Below, piece after piece: positions 50,033 to 58,338 of a DNA stretch of 64,000 nt. The notes under the pieces are model-generated. The model did not search any database. It was not told the origin of the DNA and worked only from the letters and a program-made list of their open reading frames with translations. Positions within the stretch are counted from its first letter, which is position 1. Every line of letters begins with the position of its first letter. The stretch is from NCBI GenBank assembly GCA_029261925.1, contig JAJDAJ010000048.1, forward strand, positions 1 to 64,000, in the 5' to 3' direction. The translations under genes and the position numbers were made by a program. Origin of the DNA: Deltaproteobacteria bacterium (GTDB taxonomy: Bacteria > Myxococcota_A > UBA9160 > SZUA-336).

Positions 50033-52576
50033 ATGACGCCACGCCTGGCGTGGCCCGCGGCGCTCTTCGCGCGCCGCTTCTTCGACCGCTTCGCTCTCGA
50101 CGAGGGCGAGGTCAAGCTGCTGCGCGACATGGAGGAGCGCGGCGCCGTGCTGTACGTGATGCGCTACAGCTCGCGGCTGGACTACCTGCTGTTCAACTGG
50201 CTCTTCCTGGGGGCCGGGCTGCGCCTGTCGGGGGCCGCCAACGGCATCTGGTTCGACTACTACCGGCCGCTGCGCGAGTCGGTGCCGCTGCTGCTGCGAC
50301 GGCTCGTGCGCCGCCTCCGCCGCGGCAGCCGCGGGGTGCGCGAGCAGGGCCGTCGCAACCTGCGTGCCGTGCTCAACGCCGGAGGATCGGCGTTTCTCTT
50401 CCTCCGCACCGACAAGATCCCCTCGGCCGCGCTCCCGCGCCGGCGCGCGCTGCGCAGCGCGCGCCGCGAGCACGACTACCTGGCGGGGATCATCGACGGC
50501 TGCTTCGACGAGTACGAGGGGCCGGTGGCCCTGGTGCCGCTGGCGCTCTTCTGGCGCAAGGGCCCGACCGCGCAGCGGGGCTTCCTCGACCTCTTCTACG
50601 GCGGCCCGGAGCGCCCCCGCAGCTGGGTCAAGCTGCTGTCCTTCCTGCTCAACTACCGCAACCTGACGGTGCGGGTCGGAACCCCGGTCGACCTGCGCGC
50701 GGTCGTGGAGCGGCGCCGGCACGAGGGCCGCGAGCGGGTCGCGCGTCGCGTGCGCCGCGTCGTGATGATCTTCCTGCGCCGGGAGGAGAAGGCGGTCGTC
50801 GGCCCCGCACTGCGTACGCCCGACCGGGTCGAGGAGGCCGTGCTGGCGGATCCCGCGGTGCGCGCCGCGATCGAGGCGGCCGGGTCGGCCCCGGGTGCCG
50901 TGCTGCGCGCGCGCGGCACCGCGGCGCGCCATCTGCGCGAGATCGCCGCACGCCCCAGCTCGGTGATGCTGGCGGGCCTTGCCATCGTGGTGCGGCGGAT
51001 CTTCCGCCGGCTGTTCACACGCTTCGAGGTCGAGGGCCTGGCCGAGGTGATCGACGCGGTCAAGCTTCACCCGGTCGTGCTCGTGCCGAGCCACCGCAGC
51101 CACTTCGACTACGTGATCCTCTCGTACCTGTTCTACGAGCGGAACGTCGTGCCACCGCTGGTGGCGGCGGGCAGCAACCTGAGCTTCTGGCCGCTGGGTC
51201 CGATGTTCCGGCGCGGCGGCGCCTTCTTCCTGCGTCGCAGCTTCGAGGGCGACCGGCTCTACGCGGCCGTCTTCGGCGCCTATGTGCGGCTCCTGATCAA
51301 GGACGGTGCGACCCAGGAGTTCTTCATCGAGGGCACGCGCTCGCGCACGGGCAAGACGCTGCAGCCACGGCTGGGGCTGCTGCGCATGGTCCTCGACGCA
51401 TACGCCAGCGGCGTGCGCCGCGAGCTCTACCTCGTACCGGTCGGTTTCACCTACGAGCGTCTGGTGGAGGAGGGCGCCATGGCGCAGGAGCGCCGCGGCC
51501 TGGCCAAGCGCGGCGAGAACCTGTGGAACCTGCTGCGCGCGCGCTCCGTGTTCGGCTACCGCTTCGGCGGCGTGACCGTGCGCTTCGGTTCGCCGATCGC
51601 GATGTCGCGCGTGCTCGAGAGCGCGCGCGCCGGGTCCGACGCCGCCGGGAGCGAGCCCGACCTGCGCGTCGTGGCGGCGGGTCTGGGCGTCGAGCTGTCG
51701 CGCCGCATCAACGCGCAGATCACCGCTACCCGCTCGGCGGTGGCCTCCGCGGCGCTGCTGTCCACGCCGGGCCCGGCCCTGCGCGTGGCGGCGTTCGACG
51801 CGCGCGTGCGCGAGACGGTGGCGCTGCTCGATCTGCTCGAGGCTCCGGTCGACGCGTCGCTGCGTCGCTGCCTCGAGGGCGACCGGCCGGATGCCGCTGC
51901 GGCGATGCTCGTGGTGGCGGGACAGGTGCGGCGCCGCAGCTCGCCGCGCGCCGACTACCTCGAGATCGAGCCGGAGCATCGCGGCGCGCTGGACTACTAC
52001 CGTGCGGCCCTGACCCCGGTGCTCGTCTGGCCGGCGGCGCTGGCGCTCGCGCTGCGGGAGCCCGTTCCGGCGTCGGAGCTGGGCGCGCACGCGGGGCGCT
52101 GGCTCGACGTGCTCGAGCTCGAGTACTTCCCCCTGCGCGGCGAGGCGCGCGAGCGACGGCTGGCGACGCTCTGCGACCACATGCGGGCGCGCGGCTGGAT
52201 CGGGCGCGGCGGCGATGGCGCCTGGCGCGTCACTCCCGACGGTGGGCCGTGGATCGGCTTCTGGGCCGCGCAGATCCGGCCGGTGCTCGAGGCGTACCGC
52301 GCCACGCTCGACGCCGTGCGCGCGGCCGGGGCCCGCGGAGGGCGTCGAGCGCTGATCGAGGCGGCGCAGGCCGTGCACCGCGAGCAGCTGGCGCTCGGCG
52401 AGGCCGTGTACCCCGAGGGCGTGTGCCCGGTGGCCTGCGGGAACGCACTGGACTGGCTGGTCTCGTGCGGGGTGCTGGAGCGCACGGGGGCCCGCGGCGA
52501 GGCAGAGCTCGGGCCCGGGCCGGCTCGCGAGCGGCTGGCCGAGCTCGAGGCCACGCTGAGCGCCGCCCTGGACTGA
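50033..52576 (+). CDS. plsB: Glycerol-3-phosphate acyltransferase, PlsB type
   Basis: The 847-residue protein matches the length of PlsB (about 800). The acyltransferase domain has the H-x4-D motif HRSHFD (His354, Asp359), then RRGGAFFLRRSF and FFIEGTRSRTGKTLQPRLGLL. The N-terminal region (VLYVMRYSSRLDYLLFNWLF) and the C-terminal helical part are also PlsB-like. It would make lysophosphatidate from glycerol-3-phosphate and an acyl donor at the inner membrane. The start is uncertain: a GTG at 49985 stands seven bases after TACCCT and adds 16 residues. Confidence 0.88.
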   Translation: MTPRLAWPAALFARRFFDRFALDEGEVKLLRDMEERGAVLYVMRYSSRLDYLLFNWLFLGAGLRLSGAANGIWFDYYRPLRESVPLLLRRLVRRLRRGSRGVREQGRRNLRAVLNAGGSAFLFLRTDKIPSAALPRRRALRSARREHDYLAGIIDGCFDEYEGPVALVPLALFWRKGPTAQRGFLDLFYGGPERPRSWVKLLSFLLNYRNLTVRVGTPVDLRAVVERRRHEGRERVARRVRRVVMIFLRREEKAVVGPALRTPDRVEEAVLADPAVRAAIEAAGSAPGAVLRARGTAARHLREIAARPSSVMLAGLAIVVRRIFRRLFTRFEVEGLAEVIDAVKLHPVVLVPSHRSHFDYVILSYLFYERNVVPPLVAAGSNLSFWPLGPMFRRGGAFFLRRSFEGDRLYAAVFGAYVRLLIKDGATQEFFIEGTRSRTGKTLQPRLGLLRMVLDAYASGVRRELYLVPVGFTYERLVEEGAMAQERRGLAKRGENLWNLLRARSVFGYRFGGVTVRFGSPIAMSRVLESARAGSDAAGSEPDLRVVAAGLGVELSRRINAQITATRSAVASAALLSTPGPALRVAAFDARVRETVALLDLLEAPVDASLRRCLEGDRPDAAAAMLVVAGQVRRRSSPRADYLEIEPEHRGALDYYRAALTPVLVWPAALALALREPVPASELGAHAGRWLDVLELEYFPLRGEARERRLATLCDHMRARGWIGRGGDGAWRVTPDGGPWIGFWAAQIRPVLEAYRATLDAVRAAGARGGRRALIEAAQAVHREQLALGEAVYPEGVCPVACGNALDWLVSCGVLERTGARGEAELGPGPARERLAELEATLSAALD

Positions 52577-52611
52577 CCCTGCCGCCGGATCGTGGGCGGT
52601 CGGGGGTGGCC

Positions 52612-52617
52612 TACACT
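52612..52617 (+). promoter_or_regulatory. -10 hexamer of a probable leaderless promoter
   Basis: TACACT is followed by six bases and the ATG of the penicillin-binding protein gene, with no Shine-Dalgarno site. The same spacing is seen before the redoxin and MDR genes. Confidence 0.45.
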
Positions 52618-52623
52618 CGGGCG

Positions 52624-55194
52624 ATGGGTGCGTCGAGGGCGGCCGCGATCGTGGGCGCGGTGCTGCTTCTGCTGCTGCTGCCGCTGCTGATCTTCGCCTG
52701 CGCGCCGGCGCCGCCGATGTCCGGGGCGGGCGAGGTGCGGCCCTTCGCGTCTCCCATCCTGGCGCGGCCCCCGCTGCTGCGGGTGGGACAGGTCCTGCGG
52801 CCCGAGGCTCTCGAGGACTGGCTGGCCCGGGCCGACTACCGGCAGGTCGAGGCGCCGCGCCGCCGCGGCGAGTGGGCGCGCGAGGGCCGGCGCTACACGG
52901 TGATCGGGCGGGCCTTCCTGCACGCCGACGGCCGCGAGCCCGGCGCCGAGCTGCGCGTGACCCTCGACGCCCGGGCGCGCGTGAGAGCGCTGGAGCGCGC
53001 GGGGAGCCCGGTCGCCGCGCTGCGGCTCGAGCCCGAGCGCCTGGGCTGGCTCGATCCCCGCCACGCGCGCTGGCAGCGCCCGGTGGAGCTCGACGAGGTG
53101 CCGCCGATCCTGCTCGACGCGCTCATCGAGATCGAGGACCGGCGCTTCCGGCGCCACGCGGGCATCGATCCCCTGCGCATCGCGGGCGCCGCGCTGGCCA
53201 ACTGGCGCGCCGGACGCGTGGTGCAGGGCGGCAGCACCATCACCCAGCAGCTCGCCAAGAACCTCTACCTGACCCCGGAGCGCACGCTCTCGCGCAAGCT
53301 GCGCGAGGCCTCGCTGGCGCTGCGCCTGGAACGCGCCCATTCCAAGGACGCGCTGCTCGAGGCCTACGTCAACGAGATCTACATGGGGCATGCCGATGGG
53401 CTGCCGATCCACGGCCTGGCGGCGGCCGCACGTCACCACGTGGGTCGCCTGCTGGGGTCGCTGGAGCTGGCCGACGCGGCCCTGCTGGTCGGCATGATCC
53501 GCGCGCCGAACCGCTACGCGCCCGGGCGCGATCCCGGCGCCGCACGCACGCGCCGCGACGACGTGCTCGACGTCCTCGAGGCGCGCGGCGTGATCGACGC
53601 CGCTGCCGCGAACGCCGCGCGCGCGGCCGCGGTGCCGGTGCCCGCGCGCCAGGTCGCGACGCGCGGCCGCCACTACCTGGATGCCGTGCGGGCGGCCGTG
53701 CACGAGCGGATCGGCAAGCGCCGCGCCGCCGCAGGTGGGCTGGTGGTGCACACCACGATCGACGCGCGGCTGCAGCGCGCGGCCGAGCGCGCAGTGCACG
53801 ATGGCCTCGAGGCGCTGCGTCGCGATCGTCCCGTGCTCGCCGATGTCCCGCTCGAGGCCGCGCTGGTCGCACTCGACCCCGGGACGGGCGAGGTGCTGGC
53901 GCACGTGGGTGGAGCCGACTACCTGCGCAGCCAGTTCGACCGCGTGCGTCTGGCGCGGCGTCAGCCGGGCAGCGCGTTCAAGCCGGTCGTCGCGCTCGCG
54001 GCCCTGGCGCCCGAGGGCGGTGCACCTCCCCGCTTCACGCTGGTGTCGCGGCTCGACGACGAGCCCTTCGAGACCGAGTCGCTCGAGGGCCCCTGGGTGC
54101 CGCGCAACCACGACAAGGCGTTTCGCGGCGAGGTCAGCGTGCGCGAGGCGATCGAGCAATCGCTCAACGTTCCGGTCGCCCGGCTGGGGAGCGCGGTGGG
54201 TGCGCGACGCATCGTCGAGGTGGCGCGAAGGCTGGGCATCGAGTCGCCCCTGCCGGCGGTCCCGAGCCTGGCGCTCGGCGTCGCGGACCTGACGCCGCTC
54301 GAGCTGGCGCGCGCCTACGCGACCCTCGCGGCCGGAGGCATCCGCACCGAGCCGCACTGGCTGCATGCGCTGACCGACCACGAGGGCACGGCGCTGGAGC
54401 GCGTCGAGCCGGAGCGACAGGCCGTGGTGGATCCCGCGGCCGCCTGGCTGGTGACCTCGGCGCTGCGCGGCGCGGTCGATCGCGGCACGGCGCGACGCCT
54501 GCGCCAGCTCGGGGTGCAGGCCCCCGTGGCGGCGAAGACCGGCAGCACCAACGGCTACCGCGATGGCTGGCTGGTCGGCTACACCCCCGAGGTGGTCGCG
54601 GCGGTCTGGGTCGGGCGCGACCGCGACGGTGGCATCCACGCCCCGGGCGCGGTGGCCGCGCTGCCGATCTTCGCGGGCTTCCTGCGCGGCGCCGGACTCG
54701 CTGGCCGCGAAGGTCCGGAGTTCGAGCCCCCGGAGAGCGTGAGCGAGGTCGCGGTGCACGGGCCCAGCGGACTGCTCGCCGGCTGGCGCTGCGAGGGCTC
54801 GCCGGAGTGGTTCATCCAGGGGACCGCGCCGCGGGAGCGCTGCGGGCCGTTTCGGAGCCGGCGTCGCGGCCGCTCGCTGCCCGACGTGGCTGCGGGAGGC
54901 GGCTGGCGCGACACCTGCTACGTGCGCCTGGAGCGGCTCGAGTCGCTGCACGTGCACTCGAAGGCGGCGTCCTACGTGCACAGCGTGCGCGGACGGGCCG
55001 GCCAGACCGGTCGGGTCTGGCTCAGTGCCCCGCTCGACGAGCGTCGTCACGTGGCGGGTCCGGCCGTCCGCGTCGAGGACGGTCCGTTCCGGGCCGAGCT
55101 CCAGATCGAGCTCGACACGCCCGCGCGCACGCTGACCGCGGTGCTCGAGCTCGACGGGGGAAAGCGCTGCCGCGACCGTGACCGGGTGCGCTGA
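52624..55194 (+). CDS. Bifunctional penicillin-binding protein, PBP1B-like
   Basis: The 856-residue protein polymerises and cross-links peptidoglycan in the periplasm. An N-terminal anchor (AAAIVGAVLLLLLLPLLIFA) is followed by a UB2H-like region (RVGQVLRPEALEDWLARADY). The glycosyltransferase domain has EIEDRRFRRHAGID (catalytic Glu171) and QGGSTITQQLAKNLYL. The transpeptidase domain has SAFK (Ser450, Lys453), SLN (513-515) and KTGS (638-641). A C-terminal beta region of about 150 residues follows. The order and UB2H-like part favour PBP1B over PBP1A/1C. The gene follows plsB by 47 nt. Confidence 0.93.
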   Translation: MGASRAAAIVGAVLLLLLLPLLIFACAPAPPMSGAGEVRPFASPILARPPLLRVGQVLRPEALEDWLARADYRQVEAPRRRGEWAREGRRYTVIGRAFLHADGREPGAELRVTLDARARVRALERAGSPVAALRLEPERLGWLDPRHARWQRPVELDEVPPILLDALIEIEDRRFRRHAGIDPLRIAGAALANWRAGRVVQGGSTITQQLAKNLYLTPERTLSRKLREASLALRLERAHSKDALLEAYVNEIYMGHADGLPIHGLAAAARHHVGRLLGSLELADAALLVGMIRAPNRYAPGRDPGAARTRRDDVLDVLEARGVIDAAAANAARAAAVPVPARQVATRGRHYLDAVRAAVHERIGKRRAAAGGLVVHTTIDARLQRAAERAVHDGLEALRRDRPVLADVPLEAALVALDPGTGEVLAHVGGADYLRSQFDRVRLARRQPGSAFKPVVALAALAPEGGAPPRFTLVSRLDDEPFETESLEGPWVPRNHDKAFRGEVSVREAIEQSLNVPVARLGSAVGARRIVEVARRLGIESPLPAVPSLALGVADLTPLELARAYATLAAGGIRTEPHWLHALTDHEGTALERVEPERQAVVDPAAAWLVTSALRGAVDRGTARRLRQLGVQAPVAAKTGSTNGYRDGWLVGYTPEVVAAVWVGRDRDGGIHAPGAVAALPIFAGFLRGAGLAGREGPEFEPPESVSEVAVHGPSGLLAGWRCEGSPEWFIQGTAPRERCGPFRSRRRGRSLPDVAAGGGWRDTCYVRLERLESLHVHSKAASYVHSVRGRAGQTGRVWLSAPLDERRHVAGPAVRVEDGPFRAELQIELDTPARTLTAVLELDGGKRCRDRDRVR

Positions 55195-55201
55195 CGCCGG
55201 G

Positions 55202-56326
55202 CTACTCGCCCGCGGTCCAGCGCTCCAGCCGCTCGACGGTCTCCAGGTAGTCGCTCACCATCTCCTCGATCACGGCGCGCACGGGACGCACATCGCGCAT
55301 CGAGCCGACGACCTGACCGACGAAGTAGTTGACCAGCGCGGCCGCCCCGGGCTGGTGGTGAGCGGAGCGCTCGATGCGTCGCCAGGCCTCGCCGATCAGG
55401 CGCGGCTGGAGCGGCATCGGCAGCGGGTCGGGCGTGTCGGGCCGCTCCCAGGCGTCGGTCCAGGCACTGCGCAGCTGGCGTGCCGGCTTGCCCGTCCGCG
55501 AGCGCGAGCGCAGCGTATCGCCCGAGCCGGCCTCGAGGAACTTCTGCTTGACCACCGGGTGCGTCTCGGCCTCCTCGGTGGTCAGCCAGACCGAGCCGGT
55601 CCAGACGCCCTGGGCGCCCAGCGCCAGCGCGGCGGCCATCTGCCGGCCGCTCGCGATGCCGCCGGCCGCCAGCACCGGTACCGGATCGACGGCCTCGACC
55701 ACCTCGGGCACGAGCACCATGGTGGCGATCTCGCCGGTGTGGCCCCCGGCCTCGTATCCCTGGGCGACCACCAGGTCGACGCCCGCAGCGACGTGGCGGC
55801 GCGCGTGCTCGACCGTCCCGGCCAGCGCCGCCACGTGCACGCCGCGCGCGTGGGCCGCCTCGATCATCCAGCCGGGCGGCGGACCCAGCGCGTTGGCGAC
55901 CAGCCGCACGCCCGGGCGCTCCAGGGCGAGCTCGATCAGGGCGCGCTGGGTCGGGTGGTCCAGCGCCATGGGATCGCGCCCCGGGCCGTCGTCGTCGGGC
56001 AGGGGCGGTACGCCGTGCTCGAGCAGCAGCGCGTCGAGGAAGCGCCGGTGCTCGTCCGGGATTGGGCGGTCGAGCGCGGCGCGATCCGGGGCCGCGGTCG
56101 GGCCCGAGAGCCGCGCGGGAATCAGGATGTCCACGCCGTAGGGCCGGTTCCCGACCTCGCGGTCGATCCAGTCGAGCTCGATACGCAGCTGTGCTGGCGA
56201 GAGGGCCGTGACGCCGAGCACGCCGAGCCCCCCGGCGCGCGAGACGGCGGCGACCACGTCGCGGCAGTGGCTGAAGGCGAGGATCGGGAACTCCAGGCCG
56301 AGCAGATCGCGCGCCGGGGTCTGCAC
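55202..56326 (-). CDS. Nitronate monooxygenase-like flavoprotein (2-nitropropane dioxygenase family)
   Basis: The 374-residue TIM-barrel flavoprotein shows AFSHCRDVVAAVSRAGGLGVLGV, DLVVAQGYEAGGHTGEIATMVLVPE (as adjoining segments around the FMN site), VLAAGGIASGRQMAAALALGAQGVWTGSVWL. These are the phosphate-binding loops of the NMO/2-nitropropane dioxygenase family, which oxidises nitronates or reduces related enones. The GTG at 56326 follows the thioesterase stop by one base, so the two genes are coupled. The frame upstream of this GTG is not family-like. Confidence 0.9.
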   Translation of the reverse strand: MQTPARDLLGLEFPILAFSHCRDVVAAVSRAGGLGVLGVTALSPAQLRIELDWIDREVGNRPYGVDILIPARLSGPTAAPDRAALDRPIPDEHRRFLDALLLEHGVPPLPDDDGPGRDPMALDHPTQRALIELALERPGVRLVANALGPPPGWMIEAAHARGVHVAALAGTVEHARRHVAAGVDLVVAQGYEAGGHTGEIATMVLVPEVVEAVDPVPVLAAGGIASGRQMAAALALGAQGVWTGSVWLTTEEAETHPVVKQKFLEAGSGDTLRSRSRTGKPARQLRSAWTDAWERPDTPDPLPMPLQPRLIGEAWRRIERSAHHQPGAAALVNYFVGQVVGSMRDVRPVRAVIEEMVSDYLETVERLERWTAGE

Positions 56327-56327
56327 C

Positions 56328-57149
56328 TCAGGCTCCCCAGCGTACCGCGGTGACGGTTCCGAGCGAGAGCAGGCGTCCGTCGTCGGCGTCGCGGAGCTCC
56401 ACGCGGCAGACCGCGTGATCGGCCGCGACGCGCAGGACCCGCGCGGCGGTTCGCGCGCGACCCTCAGCGCCCAGCTGTGCCACGTAGTGGACCGAGAGGT
56501 CCGCGACCTGCAGGCGCGCACCGGTCGCGGCGCACCCGGCCTGCTCGCCGGCGAGCTCCAGGACCGTGGCGGCCACGCCGCCGTTCAGCGTGCCGAAGCT
56601 GTTGCGCACCCAGGCATGGTTCGGAACCTCGAGCACGCCCTTGTCCGCGTCGAGCACGCGTACGCCCGCGTGCTCGAGCAGCGAGCGCGAGAGCCCGGAG
56701 CCCTCGACCGCCATGCTGCGCGGCGTGAGGTCGGCGCGCCGGTCCGGGTGCGTCATCGGCGGCAGCGCGGCGTGGCCCGCCCGCGCCACCAGGCGCGAGA
56801 AGGTCATCGTGCCCGTGCCGATGCGCGCGTCGGCGCCCTCGTCCGCGCCCTCGAACACGTCGACCGTGGTCACCACCTGCCTCGAGCCGCTGCGCAGCGG
56901 TGCGGCCACGGCGACCACCTCGCCGGCACGCGCGGGTCGCGTCGAGCAGTACGCCAGCTCGACGGTCGCGACGCGGTCGGGCGCGATCTCGGCCAGTGCC
57001 AGCGCCGCCCCGGCCGCGTCGATCAGCGTGGCGATGACGCCCACGCGCAGCGTGCCCCCGGCGTCGAGCGCGCCGGGAACCACGGGTGCGCTCGACGCGA
57101 CGCGGCCGTCCGCCCGCCACTGCGAGCGGATCTGCAGGTCGCGCAGCAC
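56328..57149 (-). CDS. Tandem hotdog-fold acyl-CoA thioesterase
   Basis: The protein has two hotdog domains: the first around GTLRVGVIATLIDAAGAAL and VELAYCSTRPARAGEVV, the second around NHAWVRNSFGTLNGGVAATVLELAG, a PaaI-like N-G-G motif, and VHYVAQLGAEGRA. It would hydrolyse acyl-CoA esters. The GTG at 57149 is the first standard start, but family-like sequence (SYPPRQHVLRDL) begins before it, so a CTG at 57212 overlapping the upstream stop (CTGA) may be the true start. It sits between the zinc-ribbon and nitronate monooxygenase genes. Confidence 0.8.
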   Translation of the reverse strand: MLRDLQIRSQWRADGRVASSAPVVPGALDAGGTLRVGVIATLIDAAGAALALAEIAPDRVATVELAYCSTRPARAGEVVAVAAPLRSGSRQVVTTVDVFEGADEGADARIGTGTMTFSRLVARAGHAALPPMTHPDRRADLTPRSMAVEGSGLSRSLLEHAGVRVLDADKGVLEVPNHAWVRNSFGTLNGGVAATVLELAGEQAGCAATGARLQVADLSVHYVAQLGAEGRARTAARVLRVAADHAVCRVELRDADDGRLLSLGTVTAVRWGA

Positions 57150-57208
57150 GTGCTGGCGCGGCGGGTAGGAGGTCGGCCCGTCCGTGCCCGCGGGACGCGC
57201 CGTCTCGC

Positions 57209-57706
57209 TCAGCGACCGACCTCGCGCAGGCCGCTGGCCTCCCACTCCTTGGAGAGCTGCTGGAGCTTGCGGCTGAACTCGTCGAAGTCGTCGTCGAAGG
57301 AGAGGATGATCTCGGTCGTGCGCGGGATGTCGTCGCCCGAGAGCAGGCCGCGGTAGCGGTTGAGGTTGGCGAGGATCGCCTCGGCGACCTTGAGCGCGCG
57401 CTTCTCGGTCTTGATCAGCGGCGACTGCAGCGTGTAGACGTTGTTGCGCCCCCAGAGGCTCTCGTCGCGCACGATCGCGATCTCGCGATAGATGCCGTGG
57501 ATCGGATCGAAGTTGTACTCGACCCGGACCTCCTTGAAGATGTCGGAGTTGCCGGTGTAGAACCCGCGTTCCTTCTCGACCTTCCCGAGCTGGCGGCAAC
57601 GCGGGCAGTAGAAGGTGTCACCGTGGTTCAGGAGGAACACGCCCTTGGCGTAGTCCTCGCACTCGGTGTTCTCGCAGTACCCGACGCCGCGCTTCATGCG
57701 TGCCAT
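57209..57706 (-). CDS. Conserved zinc-ribbon protein of unknown function
   Basis: The 165-residue protein has a four-Cys ribbon at the N-terminus: Cys11 and Cys16 (YCENTECEDYAKG), Cys34 and Cys37 (FYCPRCRQLG). An alpha/beta part follows (VRVEYNFDPIHGIYREIAIVRD, IPRTTEIILSFDDDFDEF) and the end is helical. It is acidic in the middle and soluble. I do not recognise the family; a nucleic-acid- or protein-binding role is a guess from the ribbon. The ATG at 57706 has a GGGAGG site. It heads the minus-strand unit with thioesterase and nitronate monooxygenase. Confidence 0.75.
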   Translation of the reverse strand: MARMKRGVGYCENTECEDYAKGVFLLNHGDTFYCPRCRQLGKVEKERGFYTGNSDIFKEVRVEYNFDPIHGIYREIAIVRDESLWGRNNVYTLQSPLIKTEKRALKVAEAILANLNRYRGLLSGDDIPRTTEIILSFDDDFDEFSRKLQQLSKEWEASGLREVGR

Positions 57707-58157
57707 CTCGTTTGACCTCCCGAGCCCATCACGGCTCGACCTGCCCGGATCGTGCTTGGCCGGTGCGACCCGCCCCGAGCTTCCGCGGCGCCGCCGACCT
57801 GGCCGGCCCAGCAAACCGAGAAGCTCGAACAGTCTCACGACCCTTCCCCTGTCGTATCCAGCCCGCGTTCCGGGCGTGTCCCCGGATGTTCCAACTTCCG
57901 TGCCAGCCGCGCGCGAGCAGCGGCGATTCCGATGCCGGACGCGCGCCTCGGCCGCTCCCTGCCGGCCCGGTGCGCCCGCGCTGCGTGCCCCGGGAGGGAC
58001 ATCAGCCGCCGCAAAGTGGAGCCGGAGTCGCCACGCCCGACGGGGACGCCGCCGCACGGAGAACGGGCGGTGCGCGCCGGTGGCGCAATGGGGAGGGGAG
58101 AGGGTGGAACATCAGGGTCGCTCGAGCGCTACCGGGGGAACCGATAGCTTGTCCAGT
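57707..58157 (-). other. Long untranslated leader without recognisable gene
   Basis: This stretch of about 450 bases separates the zinc-ribbon gene from its only clear promoter (58158-58186). No tRNA, no known RNA motif and no convincing frame is visible. A GTG near 57840 behind GGGGAAGGG opens a basic frame (VRLFELLGLLGRPGRRRRG) that runs into the zinc-ribbon gene and could extend it by about 44 residues, but it has no recognisable domain. A structured leader or small RNA is possible. Confidence 0.4.
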
Positions 58158-58186
58158 GTTATCTCCACCCTCTGCCGGTTTGTCAA
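58158..58186 (-). promoter_or_regulatory. Sigma-70-type promoter overlapping the ccmD stop codon
   Basis: On the minus strand TTGACA (58186-58181, perfect -35) is followed by a 17-bp spacer and GATAAC (58163-58158, 4 of 6 at -10). Transcription would start near 58150 and run toward the zinc-ribbon gene at 57706. The -35 box contains the ccmD stop codon. Confidence 0.6.
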
Positions 58187-58191
58187 CCGGC
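58174..58191. repeat. Hairpin across the ccmD stop codon
   Basis: GCCGGTT and AACCGGC form a 7-bp stem with a four-base loop. It encloses the ccmD stop and the -35 box of the downstream promoter. It could end the ccm transcript (there is no U-tract) or serve as an operator. Confidence 0.4.
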
Positions 58192-58338
58192 GTTCGACAG
58201 GGAGCCCCCGGCGAGCTCCTCCCGGGCCCGCAGCTGCCGGCGCAGCTGGCGCGAATGGGCGGCCATGCGCAGCGCGTAGCCCCCCAGGGCCAGGGCCGTG
58301 ACGGCGTAGGCGGCGATCAGGTAGGGGTGGGCCTCCAT
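58183..58338 (-). CDS. ccmD: Haem exporter small subunit CcmD
   Basis: The 51-residue protein has one membrane helix (LIAAYAVTALALGGYALRMAA) followed by a basic cytoplasmic helix (RQLRRQLRAREELAG). Size, topology and position at the end of the ccm operon match CcmD, which helps release holo-CcmE from the CcmABC complex. The start overlaps the ccmC stop (TGATG). Sequence is poorly conserved in this family, so context carries the call. Confidence 0.8.
   Translation of the reverse strand: MEAHPYLIAAYAVTALALGGYALRMAAHSRQLRRQLRAREELAGGSLSNAG

Noticed and set aside
50050-52600. Upstream extension of the PBP frame through plsB
   Set aside because: The stretch before 52624 is a shadow of plsB; the membrane anchor and TACACT hexamer fix the start at 52624.
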